Shown here: positions 33,605 through 42,173 of the stretch, piece after piece | Numbering within the stretch: position 1 is the first letter of the stretch | How the letters are laid out: each line of letters begins with the position of its first letter | Source: SHZI01 sp038214295 | GTDB taxonomy: Bacteria > Pseudomonadota > Gammaproteobacteria > Steroidobacterales > GCA-2729495 | NCBI GenBank assembly: GCA_038214295.1 | Contig: JBBQSA010000015.1 | Location: 1-64,000, forward strand | DNA: 64,000 bases | Direction: 5' to 3' | Program-made: the position numbers and the translations under genes | Notes under the pieces: generated by a model | The model's input: the letters and a program-made list of their open reading frames with translations, nothing else | Databases searched by the model: none | What the model was told of the DNA's origin: nothing

Positions 33605-34597
33605 ATGCCCGCCAGGAAGAACGCCGCCGTCTCCCGCCGCAAGCTGCTGGCCGCCGGCACCGGCCTCGCAGCTCTCGCCGCCGCCGGCCAGAGTCCCGCC
33701 GCATCATCCGGCAGACCCGGGCGGCTGACGCTGGACCAGAGCCGCTTCCGGATGACCAACACCAGCGTGATGACCATCCCGAAGGATCCGCGTCTCGACC
33801 TGGACGACCCGGAGACCAACTTCCGGGCCATGCTGAAGCTCCGCGCCGATCTCGCGCAGAAGGACTGCCTCTTCGCCTTTCCCGGCGTGGCCTGGGCCAT
33901 GGTGCCCCAGGAGAAAAACTACCGTTGCTTCAAGACCTTCGGCATCGGCGCCTCCCGCATCGAGGAGGTTTCCGAGGGCTGGCGGATTTACAGCCGGGAG
34001 GTCCTCTACTACCTGGACCCGGAAACGGGCGCGATCCTGGACCGCTGGAAGAACCCCTTCCTGGGCGGGCGGGAAGTGGAAGTTGTGCACGTGGCCAACG
34101 ACCCGGTGAATGGCGTGTTCGCCCGCCAGGGCAACCCGGTGCTCTCCCCGCCCTACCCCTACGTGTCCGCCGGCGACGACGTGGTCTTCCAGTGGAACTT
34201 CTTCATCTTCAAGCCCGCGGAACTCACCCGCTCCGAGTACCCCTTGTACTCCAGCGGCGACAAGGACCAGCACGCGGAGCTGTGGGGTATCAAGGGCCGG
34301 AAGAGCGAGATCCTGGACCCGGCCATTACCTCCGCTTCCTGCGTGATGTCCTGGTCACGGGTGGCCGGCTGGCTGCCGTTCATGGAGATGGGCGCGAGCC
34401 CCGGCAGCATGGTATTCCACAGCCACAGCATGAAGCTGATGAATGGGCTCGACGATCTCCCCCGCTACATTCTCGACTACACGGCGAAGAACTACCCGAA
34501 GTACCTCGAAGCCCCGAAGGAATGGACAGGGCCCGTGATGACGTCCACCTTCGGCGAGTTCAAGAAACGGATCGACGCGCGAAAGAAGCAACCCTGA
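33605..34597 (+). CDS. Tat-exported DUF1838 protein
   Basis: A 330-aa protein whose N-terminus is a twin-arginine signal (SRRKLLAAGTGLAALAAAG). The mature part matches DUF1838: FRAMLKLRADLAQKDCLF, then GVAWAMVPQEKNYRCFKTFG, Tyr-Leu-Asp-Pro-Glu-Thr-Gly, and VAGWLPFMEMGASPGSMVFH. The function of the family is unknown; Tat export implies a folded, perhaps cofactor-bearing periplasmic protein. It starts 64 bp from the divergent helicase gene and is followed by the protease gene after 44 bp. Confidence 0.85.
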   Translation: MPARKNAAVSRRKLLAAGTGLAALAAAGQSPAASSGRPGRLTLDQSRFRMTNTSVMTIPKDPRLDLDDPETNFRAMLKLRADLAQKDCLFAFPGVAWAMVPQEKNYRCFKTFGIGASRIEEVSEGWRIYSREVLYYLDPETGAILDRWKNPFLGGREVEVVHVANDPVNGVFARQGNPVLSPPYPYVSAGDDVVFQWNFFIFKPAELTRSEYPLYSSGDKDQHAELWGIKGRKSEILDPAITSASCVMSWSRVAGWLPFMEMGASPGSMVFHSHSMKLMNGLDDLPRYILDYTAKNYPKYLEAPKEWTGPVMTSTFGEFKKRIDARKKQP

Positions 34598-34641
34598 AAA
34601 CGGCGCCGGCCTGATAATGCCCTGAATCAGGGAGTCCCTTC

Positions 34642-35976
34642 ATGCCGCCACGACCCGTCCGTCCAGTCCTCCGGCACCTGCTCGCCGGCGCCTCGCTGCT
34701 CGCGCTTGCCACGGTCACCGGACCGGGGCCGGGCAGCGCCCGGGCCGACGTCAGCGTGGAGCCGATATTCGCCGCCGCCCGCAGCTACACCGCCTACATC
34801 AGCACGCGGATCGAGTTGCCCTATGTCGAGGACGAGGCTCGGGCCCTGATCGGTGCCGCCTTCCTCGTGGACCGGGAGCGGGGCTGGCTGCTGACCAACG
34901 GCCACGTGACGGGCCGATCCCCGAGCACCGTACAGGCGGCCTTCATCGACGGACGCACGCGCGCGGCCAGGCCGCTGTACATCGACCCCCGGCTCGATAT
35001 CGCGGTGCTGGAACTGAAGGACCGCATTGGGCTGCCGGCCGAGGCGGCCACCATGGACTGCGGCCCGGTACCCGCCGTGGGCCACCCGGTCGGCGCCTTC
35101 GGTCACCCGGAGGACCTGCGCTTCACGGGCACCCGGGGCATCATCTCCGGCTTCACGGCGCGCTTCGGCGAGGACCGCCTGCAGACTGACGCGCCCATCA
35201 ACCCCGGCAATTCGGGTGGCCCGCTGATCAGCCTGGAAAGCGGCAAGGTGGTGGGCATCAACACCGACCAGCTGGCCGGCGACAAAGTGCAGAACGCCAA
35301 CTTCGCGGTGCTGGCCCGCCAGGCCTGCCACATCCTGGACCTGCTCCGGGCCGGCAAGGACCCGACGCCGCCCGACCTTGGCGTCACCTTCTTCGTGGAG
35401 AACGACGAGCCCACGCTGACCATCGCCCGGCTGGACGCCGCCGCCGCGGGCTCCGGCCTGCAACGCTACGACCGGATCGTGGGCGTGAACGGCGAGGCGC
35501 TCGACTGGCCCACCGAGGGCGCGCTGCTCGACCGGCTGCGCGGCGCGGCGCCCGGCATGACCCTGCAGGTGGAACGGGACGGCAAGCAGGTCACCCTGCG
35601 GCCGCCACTGCGCCCGGCGCTGACACCCTTGAAGCGCACGGGCCTGTACGTGGCCGGCGCCCTCTTCTCCGTGACCAACCAGCGCCACCTGAACTTCACC
35701 GACGTGGACCCGGCGCTGATGGTGCACTTCGTGGAGGACGGCAGCCCGGCCAACGCCGCGGGGCTGCAACTCTACGATCACCTGGTGGCGGTGAATGGCC
35801 GGCGCGTACGCAGCCTGGACGAGCTGGCCGCCGCACTGAAGGGCCTGCCCGCCGACCAGGTCACGACGCTCGAGATCCTGCGTCTGGTGGACCGGGAGGA
35901 CCGCTTTCTGGAAAGCGTGCTCGCGCGGATGGTGGTGGACGAGGTAGAGCCAGTGGGTTACGGGACGCCGCGCTGA
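34642..35976 (+). CDS. HtrA-like trypsin-fold serine protease with two PDZ-like domains
   Basis: A 444-aa exported protease (signal peptide at residues 10-36). The catalytic triad can be seen as TNGHV (His), DPRLDIAVLEL (Asp) and NPGNSGGPL (Ser). Two PDZ-like regions follow: VTFFVENDEPTLTIARLD to TLRPPL, and LMVHFVEDGSPANAAGLQLY to LEILRL. It is expected to act in the periplasm on misfolded or signal-bearing proteins. It precedes the PLP decarboxylase gene by 4 bp. Confidence 0.9.
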   Translation: MPPRPVRPVLRHLLAGASLLALATVTGPGPGSARADVSVEPIFAAARSYTAYISTRIELPYVEDEARALIGAAFLVDRERGWLLTNGHVTGRSPSTVQAAFIDGRTRAARPLYIDPRLDIAVLELKDRIGLPAEAATMDCGPVPAVGHPVGAFGHPEDLRFTGTRGIISGFTARFGEDRLQTDAPINPGNSGGPLISLESGKVVGINTDQLAGDKVQNANFAVLARQACHILDLLRAGKDPTPPDLGVTFFVENDEPTLTIARLDAAAAGSGLQRYDRIVGVNGEALDWPTEGALLDRLRGAAPGMTLQVERDGKQVTLRPPLRPALTPLKRTGLYVAGALFSVTNQRHLNFTDVDPALMVHFVEDGSPANAAGLQLYDHLVAVNGRRVRSLDELAAALKGLPADQVTTLEILRLVDREDRFLESVLARMVVDEVEPVGYGTPR

Positions 35977-35980
35977 CGTC

Positions 35981-37363
35981 GTGCGCACACTCCTCGAACG
36001 CACCAGCCAGCGCGCCCTCGCCTACCTGGAAGGGCTCGACCGTCGCGCCGTCGCGCCGGACCCCGGCGCCGTCACCGCGCTCTCGGCACTGGACGAGCCC
36101 TTGCCGTCCGGGCCGACAGACCCGGACGCCGTGCTGGAACTGCTCGATCGCCTCGTCTCACCCGCGACGATGGCCACGGCGGGCTCGCGCTTCTTCGGCT
36201 TCGTGATCGGCGGCGCCCTGCCGACAGCGCTGGCGGCGAACTGGCTGGCGGCCGCCTGGGACCAGAATGCAGCGCTGGCAAACGTCACGCCGGGGGCGGC
36301 ACGCCTTGAGGCCGTGGCACTCCGCTGGCTGCTGGACCTCCTCGGCCTGCCCCCGGAATCCGCGGGCGCCTTCGTCACAGGCGGCACGATGGCGAACTTC
36401 ACGGCGCTCGCCGCGGCCCGCCATGCGGTGCTGAAGCAGGCCGGCTGGAACGTGGAGGCCGACGGCCTCATCGGTGCGCCGCCGGTCACGATCATCGTCG
36501 GCGCCGAGGTGCACCCGACGCTGCTCAAATCCCTGGGGCTGCTGGGCCTCGGCCGCAACCGGGTCCTGCGGGTGCCAGCGGATGCGCAGGGCCGGATGAT
36601 CGCGGCACAACTACCGCGCATCGGCGGCCCCACCATCGTCTGCACCCAGGCGGGCAACGTGAACTCCGGGGCCTGCGATCCGGTGGGCGAGATCTGCACT
36701 CGACTGGCGGGCACTGGCAGCTGGGTCCACGTGGACGGCGCCTTTGGCCTGTGGGCCGCCGCGGTGCCGAAACTCCGCCACCTGGTGGCGGGCGTCGCGG
36801 CGGCTGACTCCTGGGCGACGGATGCCCACAAGTGGCTCAACGTGCCCTACGACTCGGGGCTCGCCTTCGTCCGCAACGGTGCGGCGCTCCAGTCCGCCAT
36901 GGCCATTACCGCGGAGTACCTGCCGAGCGAGAGCCCGGAGCGCAACCCGGCGGACTTCACGCCGGAGCTCTCCCGGCGGGCGCGGGGCGTGGAGGTCTGG
37001 GCCGCGCTGCGCTCGCTCGGCCGGTCCGGCGTGGCGGAACTGGTGGGCGGCTGTGTGCGCCACGCGCAGCGCTTTGCCGAGGGCCTCAAGGCCGCCGGCT
37101 TCGAGGTGCTGAACGAGGTGGTGCTGAACCAGGTGGTGGTGAGCTTTGGCGACGCGGCCCGGAACCAGCGGGTCATCGCCGCCATCCAGGCCGACGGCAC
37201 CTGCTGGTGCGGCACGACCGTGTGGCAGGGCCGGCCGGCGATGCGGATCAGCGTGTCGTCCTGGGCGACAACGGGCGAGGATGTGGAGAAGAGCCTCGCG
37301 GCGATTGTGCGGACGGCGGGGCGCCAGGGGCTACCGCCAGCGACCCGCACTAGCGGGCAGTAA
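35981..37363 (+). CDS. Pyridoxal-phosphate group II amino-acid decarboxylase
   Basis: The 460-aa enzyme starts at a GTG at 35981. It carries the PLP-binding lysine in TDAHKWLNVPYD, the cofactor Asp region HVDGAFGLWAA, and the phosphate-binding AFVTGGTMANFTALA, which are the marks of the glutamate/aromatic-amino-acid decarboxylase family. A specific substrate cannot be set from sequence. Its 4-bp distance from the protease gene suggests one mRNA. The end overlaps the convergent ADP-ribosylglycohydrolase gene by 14 bp. Confidence 0.88.
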   Translation: MRTLLERTSQRALAYLEGLDRRAVAPDPGAVTALSALDEPLPSGPTDPDAVLELLDRLVSPATMATAGSRFFGFVIGGALPTALAANWLAAAWDQNAALANVTPGAARLEAVALRWLLDLLGLPPESAGAFVTGGTMANFTALAAARHAVLKQAGWNVEADGLIGAPPVTIIVGAEVHPTLLKSLGLLGLGRNRVLRVPADAQGRMIAAQLPRIGGPTIVCTQAGNVNSGACDPVGEICTRLAGTGSWVHVDGAFGLWAAAVPKLRHLVAGVAAADSWATDAHKWLNVPYDSGLAFVRNGAALQSAMAITAEYLPSESPERNPADFTPELSRRARGVEVWAALRSLGRSGVAELVGGCVRHAQRFAEGLKAAGFEVLNEVVLNQVVVSFGDAARNQRVIAAIQADGTCWCGTTVWQGRPAMRISVSSWATTGEDVEKSLAAIVRTAGRQGLPPATRTSGQ

Positions 37364-37790
37364 CGACGCGCGCCCCCATCGCCGCCAGCACGCCGAGCAA
37401 TTCCCCCGGCAGGTACTCCCGAGCCCTGGCTCCGATTGCCTCCGGCACCCTGAAGAGTCCCTCCGCCACGCTGCCGGCAATTGCCGCCACCGTGTCGCTC
37501 TCGCCACCGATCGATATGGCATTGCCGTAACTCGAGTACGGTGCGCGGTCCTCCGCGGCGATCCAGCCGTGGAACCGCCCACCGTAACCCCGGCCCGGGT
37601 AGCGCCGGCACCAGTCCTGCAGGCAGCGGGCCGGGTCTGTATCTCGCAGGAGTGCGTCGGCAAGCGCCACGGTGCAGACCGTGTCGTCAGTGAAGTCGCA
37701 GTCGGGACCGAAGAGCGGGAAGTCCTTGGAGCGGTGATTGTTCCACTCGTAGATGGAACCCACGATGTCGCCAACAATTGCGCCGAGCAT
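37350..37790 (-). CDS. ADP-ribosylglycohydrolase-like protein lacking the middle of the domain
   Basis: Only 146 residues (start ATG at 37790, MLGAIVGDIVGSIYEW). The N-terminal metal-binding block FTDDT (33-37) and the C-terminal block AISIGGESDTVAA (91-103) of the DraG/ADP-ribosylglycohydrolase family are both excellent. But the roughly 100 residues that normally separate them are missing: after PYSSYGN the sequence jumps in frame at residue 90/91 (near 37520) to AISIGG. The usual length is about 250-260. Metal ligands at both ends are kept, so it is either a minimal form or, more likely, an inactive deletion product. Last gene of the MoxR operon. Confidence 0.75.
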   Translation of the reverse strand: MLGAIVGDIVGSIYEWNNHRSKDFPLFGPDCDFTDDTVCTVALADALLRDTDPARCLQDWCRRYPGRGYGGRFHGWIAAEDRAPYSSYGNAISIGGESDTVAAIAGSVAEGLFRVPEAIGARAREYLPGELLGVLAAMGARVVTAR

Positions 37791-37820
37791 GCCTTGTCCC
37801 CTGGGCCTCAATCGCTGTGG

Positions 37821-38342
37821 CTAGCCTGGCTCCGTCGCCCCGCGCAGCGCCTCATGCCAGGCGGCCGCCTTGTGATCCAGGCGGGCGGCAGCGTTCGCCG
37901 GGCTCGTGCTGGGCAGGCGGGCGTAGCGCAGGTCGGGAATCAGGGCCGCGAGGCCGGGCCGGACAAGCCGGGCGTGCAGCTGCTCCGCCCTGACGCCGTT
38001 GAAGAGCACCAGCCGGATGTCCGGGTGGCTCGCGTGAAAGGCGGCGAAGTCGTTCGCCACCGCGTCGCCGGTGCGGATGTCCGCGTCCATGCTGCCGGGC
38101 CGGAAGCAGGAGGCGAGAACGTCCCAGAGCGCAATCCGCCGGTCCTTGAGGATCAGGAGCCGTTGCTCATAGGGGAGGCTCCGCTTGGCGCCGTAGAGCT
38201 CACCCATGATCGCCCAGAAGGCGTTGCGCGGCCGGGCGTAGTACTGCTGCTCCTTCAGCGACAGGGTGCTCGGCATCGAGCCGAGGATCAGCACCCGGGC
38301 ATCGGACCGGGCGACCGGGGCGAGGCTGTGACGTACGGACAT
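37821..38342 (-). CDS. Uracil-DNA-glycosylase superfamily, family 6 (hypoxanthine/deoxyinosine type)
   Basis: A 173-aa protein with the family 6 signatures GSMPSTLSLKEQQYYARPRN (motif near residue 21, with FW following) and LPSTSPANAA near residue 143. Enzymes of this type remove deaminated adenine (hypoxanthine) from DNA. The ATG overlaps the VWA stop by one base (TGATG), so it is coupled to it. It makes sense as a repair gene in an otherwise MoxR-VWA unit, without an obvious link in function. Confidence 0.88.
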   Translation of the reverse strand: MSVRHSLAPVARSDARVLILGSMPSTLSLKEQQYYARPRNAFWAIMGELYGAKRSLPYEQRLLILKDRRIALWDVLASCFRPGSMDADIRTGDAVANDFAAFHASHPDIRLVLFNGVRAEQLHARLVRPGLAALIPDLRYARLPSTSPANAAARLDHKAAAWHEALRGATEPG

Positions 38343-39538
38343 CAGCTGCTCCGCCGCGCCAGGGAGCGCGTGGCCCGGTCGAGCCCGTCCAGCGTCAGCG
38401 GGAACATCCGCCCGCCCACCAGCTCCCGCACCACGTTGATGGTGTAGTGGTAGCCCCAGTCGCTTTCCGGCGCGGGATTGAGCCAGACGGAGCGCTGGTA
38501 CAGGCTGGTCAGGCGCCGGAGCCAGTCCGCACCAGCCTCGTCGTTCATGTATTCCAGGGAGCCGCCGGGCCGCAGGATCTCGAAGGGGCTCATCGTGGCA
38601 TCACCCACGAAGATCAGCCGGTAGTCGTGGTTGAACTTGTGCATCAGGTCCCAGGTGAGCGTGCGCTGGCCGTGGCGCCGCCGATTGTCGTTCCACACGA
38701 AGTCGTAGACGCAGTTGTGAAAGTAGAAGAACTCGAGGTGCTTGAACTCGGCCCGCGCGGCCGAGAAGAGCTCGGAACACAGCCTGGAGTGCTCGTCCAT
38801 CGAGCCGCCGATGTCCAGCAGCAGCAGGACCTTCACCGCATTGTGGCGCTCGGGCCGCAGCTTGAGGTCCAGGAGGCCCGCGTTGCGGGCAGTCTGGTCG
38901 ATGGTGCCGTCCAGGTCCAGTTCCTCGGCCGCGCCCTCCCGGGCGAAGCGCCGGAGCCGGCGCAGCGCGATCTTCATATTCCGCGTGCCGAGTTGCACGT
39001 CGCCGTCAAGGTTGCGGAACTCGCGCTGGTCCCAGACCTTCACGGCGGACCGGTTGCGGGACTGCTCCTGGCCGATGCGGATCCCCTCCGGGTTGTAGCC
39101 GTAGGCGCCAAACGGCGACCTGCCCGCCGTGCCGATCCACTTGTTGCCGCCCTCGTGGCGCCCCTTCTGCTCCGCGAGCCGCTCCCGGAAGCGTTTCATC
39201 AGCTCGTCCCAGCCGCCCTCGCCCTTCAGGAGGGACTCGATCAGCGCCTTCTCTTCCGGGGACAGGTTCAGCTCTGCCTGCTTGCGGAGCCACTCCAGCG
39301 GGATCTCGTGGCTGGGCCCTGTCGCCGCCTCCACCCCCTTGTAGAAAGCGGCAAAAGCCCGGTCGAACTTGTCGAAGTTGGTCTCGTCCTTGACGAGCGC
39401 CGAGCGAGCCAGCAGGTAGAAGTCGTTGATGTCAGGCCCGATGACGTCGCTTTTGAGCGCCTGCAGCAGCGTCAGGTATTCCGGGATCGTGACCGGCACC
39501 TGGTGTTCGCGGAGCGTCAGGAAGAAGTTGGTGAGCAT
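38342..39538 (-). CDS. VWA-domain protein (CoxE-type) paired with MoxR ATPase
   Basis: A 398-aa protein: N-terminal helical region with LREHQVPVTIPEYLTLLQAL, a middle charged segment, and a C-terminal von Willebrand A domain from about residue 235. The MIDAS-like motif is LLLLDIGGSMDEHS, the DxGGS form used by this subfamily, with WDLMHKFNHDYRLIFVGDATM later. MoxR-VWA pairs act as ATPase-adaptor chaperones for metal insertion or complex assembly. There is no Shine-Dalgarno; a hairpin ends 2 bases before its ATG, so translation may depend on the upstream gene. Confidence 0.88.
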   Translation of the reverse strand: MLTNFFLTLREHQVPVTIPEYLTLLQALKSDVIGPDINDFYLLARSALVKDETNFDKFDRAFAAFYKGVEAATGPSHEIPLEWLRKQAELNLSPEEKALIESLLKGEGGWDELMKRFRERLAEQKGRHEGGNKWIGTAGRSPFGAYGYNPEGIRIGQEQSRNRSAVKVWDQREFRNLDGDVQLGTRNMKIALRRLRRFAREGAAEELDLDGTIDQTARNAGLLDLKLRPERHNAVKVLLLLDIGGSMDEHSRLCSELFSAARAEFKHLEFFYFHNCVYDFVWNDNRRRHGQRTLTWDLMHKFNHDYRLIFVGDATMSPFEILRPGGSLEYMNDEAGADWLRRLTSLYQRSVWLNPAPESDWGYHYTINVVRELVGGRMFPLTLDGLDRATRSLARRSS

Positions 39539-39540
39539 GG

Positions 39541-39563
39541 AAAAAGGGCAGCGTCCCCTTTTT
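39541..39563 (-). repeat. Short palindrome just before the VWA start codon
   Basis: Arms aaaaaggg (39541-39548) and ccctttt(t) (39556-39563) flank cagcgtc. It fills the gap between the MoxR stop and the VWA ATG and replaces any ribosome-binding site. The core resembles that of the start-codon hairpin at 23834-23865 (gtcccc next to an AT-rich arm). It may be a small repetitive palindrome. Confidence 0.5.
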
Positions 39564-40404
39564 AATTATTTCGACGCGCCATGAACACGAGACGTTCGAA
39601 CAGGTGGACATCCTGCTCGTTCTTCAGGAGCGCGCCGTGGAGGGGCGGGATGATGGACTTGCGGTCGTCGGTGCGCAGCGCTTCCGGGGGGATGTCCTCG
39701 GCCAGCAGCAGCTTCAGCCAGTCCAGCAGCTCCGAGGTGGAGGGCTTCTTCTTCAGGCCCGGCACCTCCCGAACAGCGAAAAAGGCTTCCAGCGCCTCCT
39801 TGAGCAGCGCCTTCTTGATGCCCGGGTAGTGCACCTCGACGATCTGCTCCATCGTTTGCTTGTCGGGGAAGCGGATGTAGTGGAAGAAGCAGCGGCGCAG
39901 AAAGGCGTCCGGCAGGTCCTTCTCGTTGTTACTGGTGATGAACACCACAGGCCGCTGCTTCGCCTTGATGAGCTGCCGGGTCTCGTAGACGTAGACCTCC
40001 ATCCGGTCCAGTTCCCGGAGCAGGTCGTTGGGGAACTCGATGTCCGCCTTGTCGATCTCGTCGATCAGCAGGACGACCGGCTGGTCGCTCTCGAAAGCCT
40101 GCCAGAGCATGCCGGGCACGATGTAGTTGGCGATGTCCTGCACCTTCGGGTCGCCCAGCTGGGAGTCCCGGAGCCGGGACACCGCGTCGTACTCGTAAAG
40201 GCCCTGCTGGGCCTTGGTGGTGGACTTGATGTGCCACTCGAGCAGCGGCATGCCGAGGCCCAGGGCGACTTCCTCGGCGAGGCGCGTCTTGCCGGTACCG
40301 GGCTCGCCCTTGATCAGCAGCGGCCGGCCCAGCGTGATGGCCGCGTTGACCGCGAGCCGGAGATCGTCCGTGGCGACGTAGGTGCTGGAGCCGGTGAAGC
40401 GCAT
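39562..40404 (-). CDS. MoxR-family AAA+ ATPase
   Basis: A 280-aa AAA+ protein. Walker A is GEPGTGKTRLAEEVALGLG near residue 34, Walker B is VVLLIDEIDKADIEF near 112, and sensor 1 is VFITSNNEKDLPDAFLRR. The start ATG at 40404 follows a terminator region, so a promoter should lie in 40405-40443. It leads the unit MoxR, VWA, glycosylase, ADP-ribosylglycohydrolase. MoxR proteins remodel partner complexes with VWA proteins. Confidence 0.92.
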   Translation of the reverse strand: MRFTGSSTYVATDDLRLAVNAAITLGRPLLIKGEPGTGKTRLAEEVALGLGMPLLEWHIKSTTKAQQGLYEYDAVSRLRDSQLGDPKVQDIANYIVPGMLWQAFESDQPVVLLIDEIDKADIEFPNDLLRELDRMEVYVYETRQLIKAKQRPVVFITSNNEKDLPDAFLRRCFFHYIRFPDKQTMEQIVEVHYPGIKKALLKEALEAFFAVREVPGLKKKPSTSELLDWLKLLLAEDIPPEALRTDDRKSIIPPLHGALLKNEQDVHLFERLVFMARRNN

Positions 40405-40443
40405 GGGGAGTGGACCCGTGAGGTTTTCCCCAGCTTATAACGC

Positions 40444-40469
40444 GGAAACCCCGCCAAGGCGGGGTTTCC
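40444..40469. terminator. 12-bp GC-rich hairpin after the VPLPA gene
   Basis: Arms ggaaaccccgcc (40444-40455) and ggcggggtttcc (40458-40469) with a 2-base gap. It lies 24 bp past the stop of the exoprotein gene on the minus strand, before the MoxR gene. A near-identical copy is at 42127-42148. The A-run/T-run ends fit an intrinsic terminator. Confidence 0.75.
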
Positions 40470-40493
40470 GGTAGTCGTGGACCTTGGTGGTTG

Positions 40494-41171
40494 CTAGGCG
40501 GCGACGCGGCGCCGCAGGACGCCTGCCAGACCGAGCGCGGAACCGAACAGCCAGACGGCAGCCGGCAGCGGCACAACCGCGGTGTTGAAGGTGAGGAACG
40601 CGTCGAAGGTGCCGAGCTGCAGGCCACTGGAGCCCAGCGACACGCCGCACTGGTCGCTGCCGGTGCCAATCGAGCAGGTGAGACCCGAGATGACCGGGGT
40701 GTTCTGGACCAGCGGCAGGAACGGGGCGGTCAGCACCGGGCCAGCCAGGCCGTTAGCGGCACCAGCCTGCACCAGCAGGATGCCGCTGCCGAAAGGCAGG
40801 CTGATCACCGGGACACCGGTGGCGGAAAAGGTAGAGCCGGCCAGCAGCAGCTCGGCGCCGAAGTTGGCATTGCCCGTCAGGGTGAGCGTGAAGTCCACGG
40901 TCTGGGGACCAACGTTGTACGTAAACGCGCCGGCCACGGGTGCCGCGCCAATCAGGCTGAAGATGGAATTGGTCGGGCACAGGTTGCCGGTGCCGCAGAT
41001 CGCCCCCTGGTCGAGGCCCGGGCCGCCGACCACGTTCAGCGTCGTTGCCTGGCTAAGCTGGGGTGCCATAAGGACCGCGAGGACCACGGCGATGGCGGCA
41101 TGGCGCAGCGCGGCGCCTACCACTGTCGACCCGACGTGCTGATGACCGCTACCGAATTCACGTCGTGCCAT
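40494..41171 (-). CDS. VPLPA-CTERM exoprotein
   Basis: A 225-aa protein (ATG 41171, with a GGGGAG site 9 bases upstream) with an N-terminal membrane segment (RHAAIAVVLAVLMAPQLSQA) and a Gly/Thr/Val-rich body that looks like secreted beta structure. The C-terminus VVPLPAAVWLFGSALGLAGV followed by LRRRVAA is a VPLPA/PEP-CTERM sorting signal, processed by an exosortase/archaeosortase-type enzyme not found in this window. Such proteins are exported and linked to exopolysaccharide or biofilm matrix. First of three in a row. Confidence 0.85.
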   Translation of the reverse strand: MARREFGSGHQHVGSTVVGAALRHAAIAVVLAVLMAPQLSQATTLNVVGGPGLDQGAICGTGNLCPTNSIFSLIGAAPVAGAFTYNVGPQTVDFTLTLTGNANFGAELLLAGSTFSATGVPVISLPFGSGILLVQAGAANGLAGPVLTAPFLPLVQNTPVISGLTCSIGTGSDQCGVSLGSSGLQLGTFDAFLTFNTAVVPLPAAVWLFGSALGLAGVLRRRVAA

Positions 41172-41232
41172 GGCTATCTTCTCCCCCACTTCGAATTTTC
41201 TGTTGTGTATTTTTTTCTGCCGGACGTCGCGC

Positions 41233-41901
41233 TCAGGCGACCTTCCGCCGCCGGATCAGCGGCAGCCCGGCGAGCGCGGAAGCAAATAACAGCGCGGCGG
41301 CGGGCACGGGTACAACCCCAGTGAACAGCACGTCGGCCTTCAACGTTGCGAAACCCCCGCCGAGGATCGGCGGTATAGCGAACAACCCGAGGGTGATGCC
41401 GTTGAGCCCGAGCGTCCCGCCGGACGTGTTGATCTGGCCCGTCAGGCTGGGATTGACCTGCGCGAGCGGCGTCGGGAGCTGGTTGATGGCGCCGGTGAGC
41501 GAGTAGATGCCCGTGACATCAAGCGGCCCGACGGAATAGAAGTACGGATTCGAACCGACGGTCGGGACGATGTCCCCATAGCCCGTGCCAGGCACCACAT
41601 TGAAATTGCTGATAGTGAGCGTGGTACCCAGCAGGAGGCCGGCCCCAAGGACGTTGGCAGCGGGCACCCGCTGGAACTGGAACGACGTCAGTTGCGGGAT
41701 CGCGGCGTCAAACGTTACCTGGGTCCCGGTCAGCGCGATCGTGGACCCCGGCTGCAAGAGGTTGCTGGCGCCGTAGATCAGACTGAGCGTCGCCTGGCCG
41801 CTGGCGAAGTTGTAGGTGACAGGTGCGGCCTGCGTGCTGTTCATCGCGCCGAAAATGCCGAGCGCAGCAGCGACTGCTGTCAGTGTGGTCTTCAGATTCA
41901 T
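41233..41901 (-). CDS. VPxPA-CTERM exoprotein, second in cluster
   Basis: A 222-aa protein (ATG 41901) with a signal peptide (TLTAVAAALGIFGAMNSTQA). The body has repeated Gly/Thr/Leu strands. The end VVPVPAAALLFASALAGLPL, then IRRRKVA, is a variant of the VPLPA sorting signal with a less conserved helix than those of its two neighbours. Its gene is 61 bp upstream of the next one and runs in the same direction. Confidence 0.82.
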   Translation of the reverse strand: MNLKTTLTAVAAALGIFGAMNSTQAAPVTYNFASGQATLSLIYGASNLLQPGSTIALTGTQVTFDAAIPQLTSFQFQRVPAANVLGAGLLLGTTLTISNFNVVPGTGYGDIVPTVGSNPYFYSVGPLDVTGIYSLTGAINQLPTPLAQVNPSLTGQINTSGGTLGLNGITLGLFAIPPILGGGFATLKADVLFTGVVPVPAAALLFASALAGLPLIRRRKVA

Positions 41902-42126
41902 TGTGGATTTTCCCCGCTGTAACTTTTTTTCTGTGGGTAAGTTCGGGACCCGCCCACACCGGACCCGGAACACAGCAAGAATATGGACCTTCGGTAATGA
42001 CAAAGCAATCCGTTTAATTCGTTCCAGGGCGGTATTTTTTGCTTGTCATAACGCGGTTTCCGGCAGCCGGCGCCAGGGACGTGGATGGCGCTGCAAAGTG
42101 GAGTTTTGCTCTCCCCACAAACGCGA

Positions 42127-42148
42127 AAACCCCGCCGAGGCGGGGTTT
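42127..42148. terminator. GC-rich hairpin, near copy of 40444-40469
   Basis: Arms aaaccccgcc (42127-42136) and ggcggggttt (42139-42148) with a 2-base gap, flanked by A and T runs on opposite sides (gaaaa... and gttttcgcg on the minus strand). It is 25 bp past the stop of the third VPLPA gene. Confidence 0.78.
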
Positions 42149-42173
42149 CCGGTAGTCGAAGCCTTGCGAAAGG

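Noticed and set aside
38342..39538. Defective MIDAS in the VWA protein (DxGGS instead of DxSGS)
   Set aside because: The DxGGS form is common in this MoxR-linked VWA subfamily as far as I recall, so it is not treated as damage.
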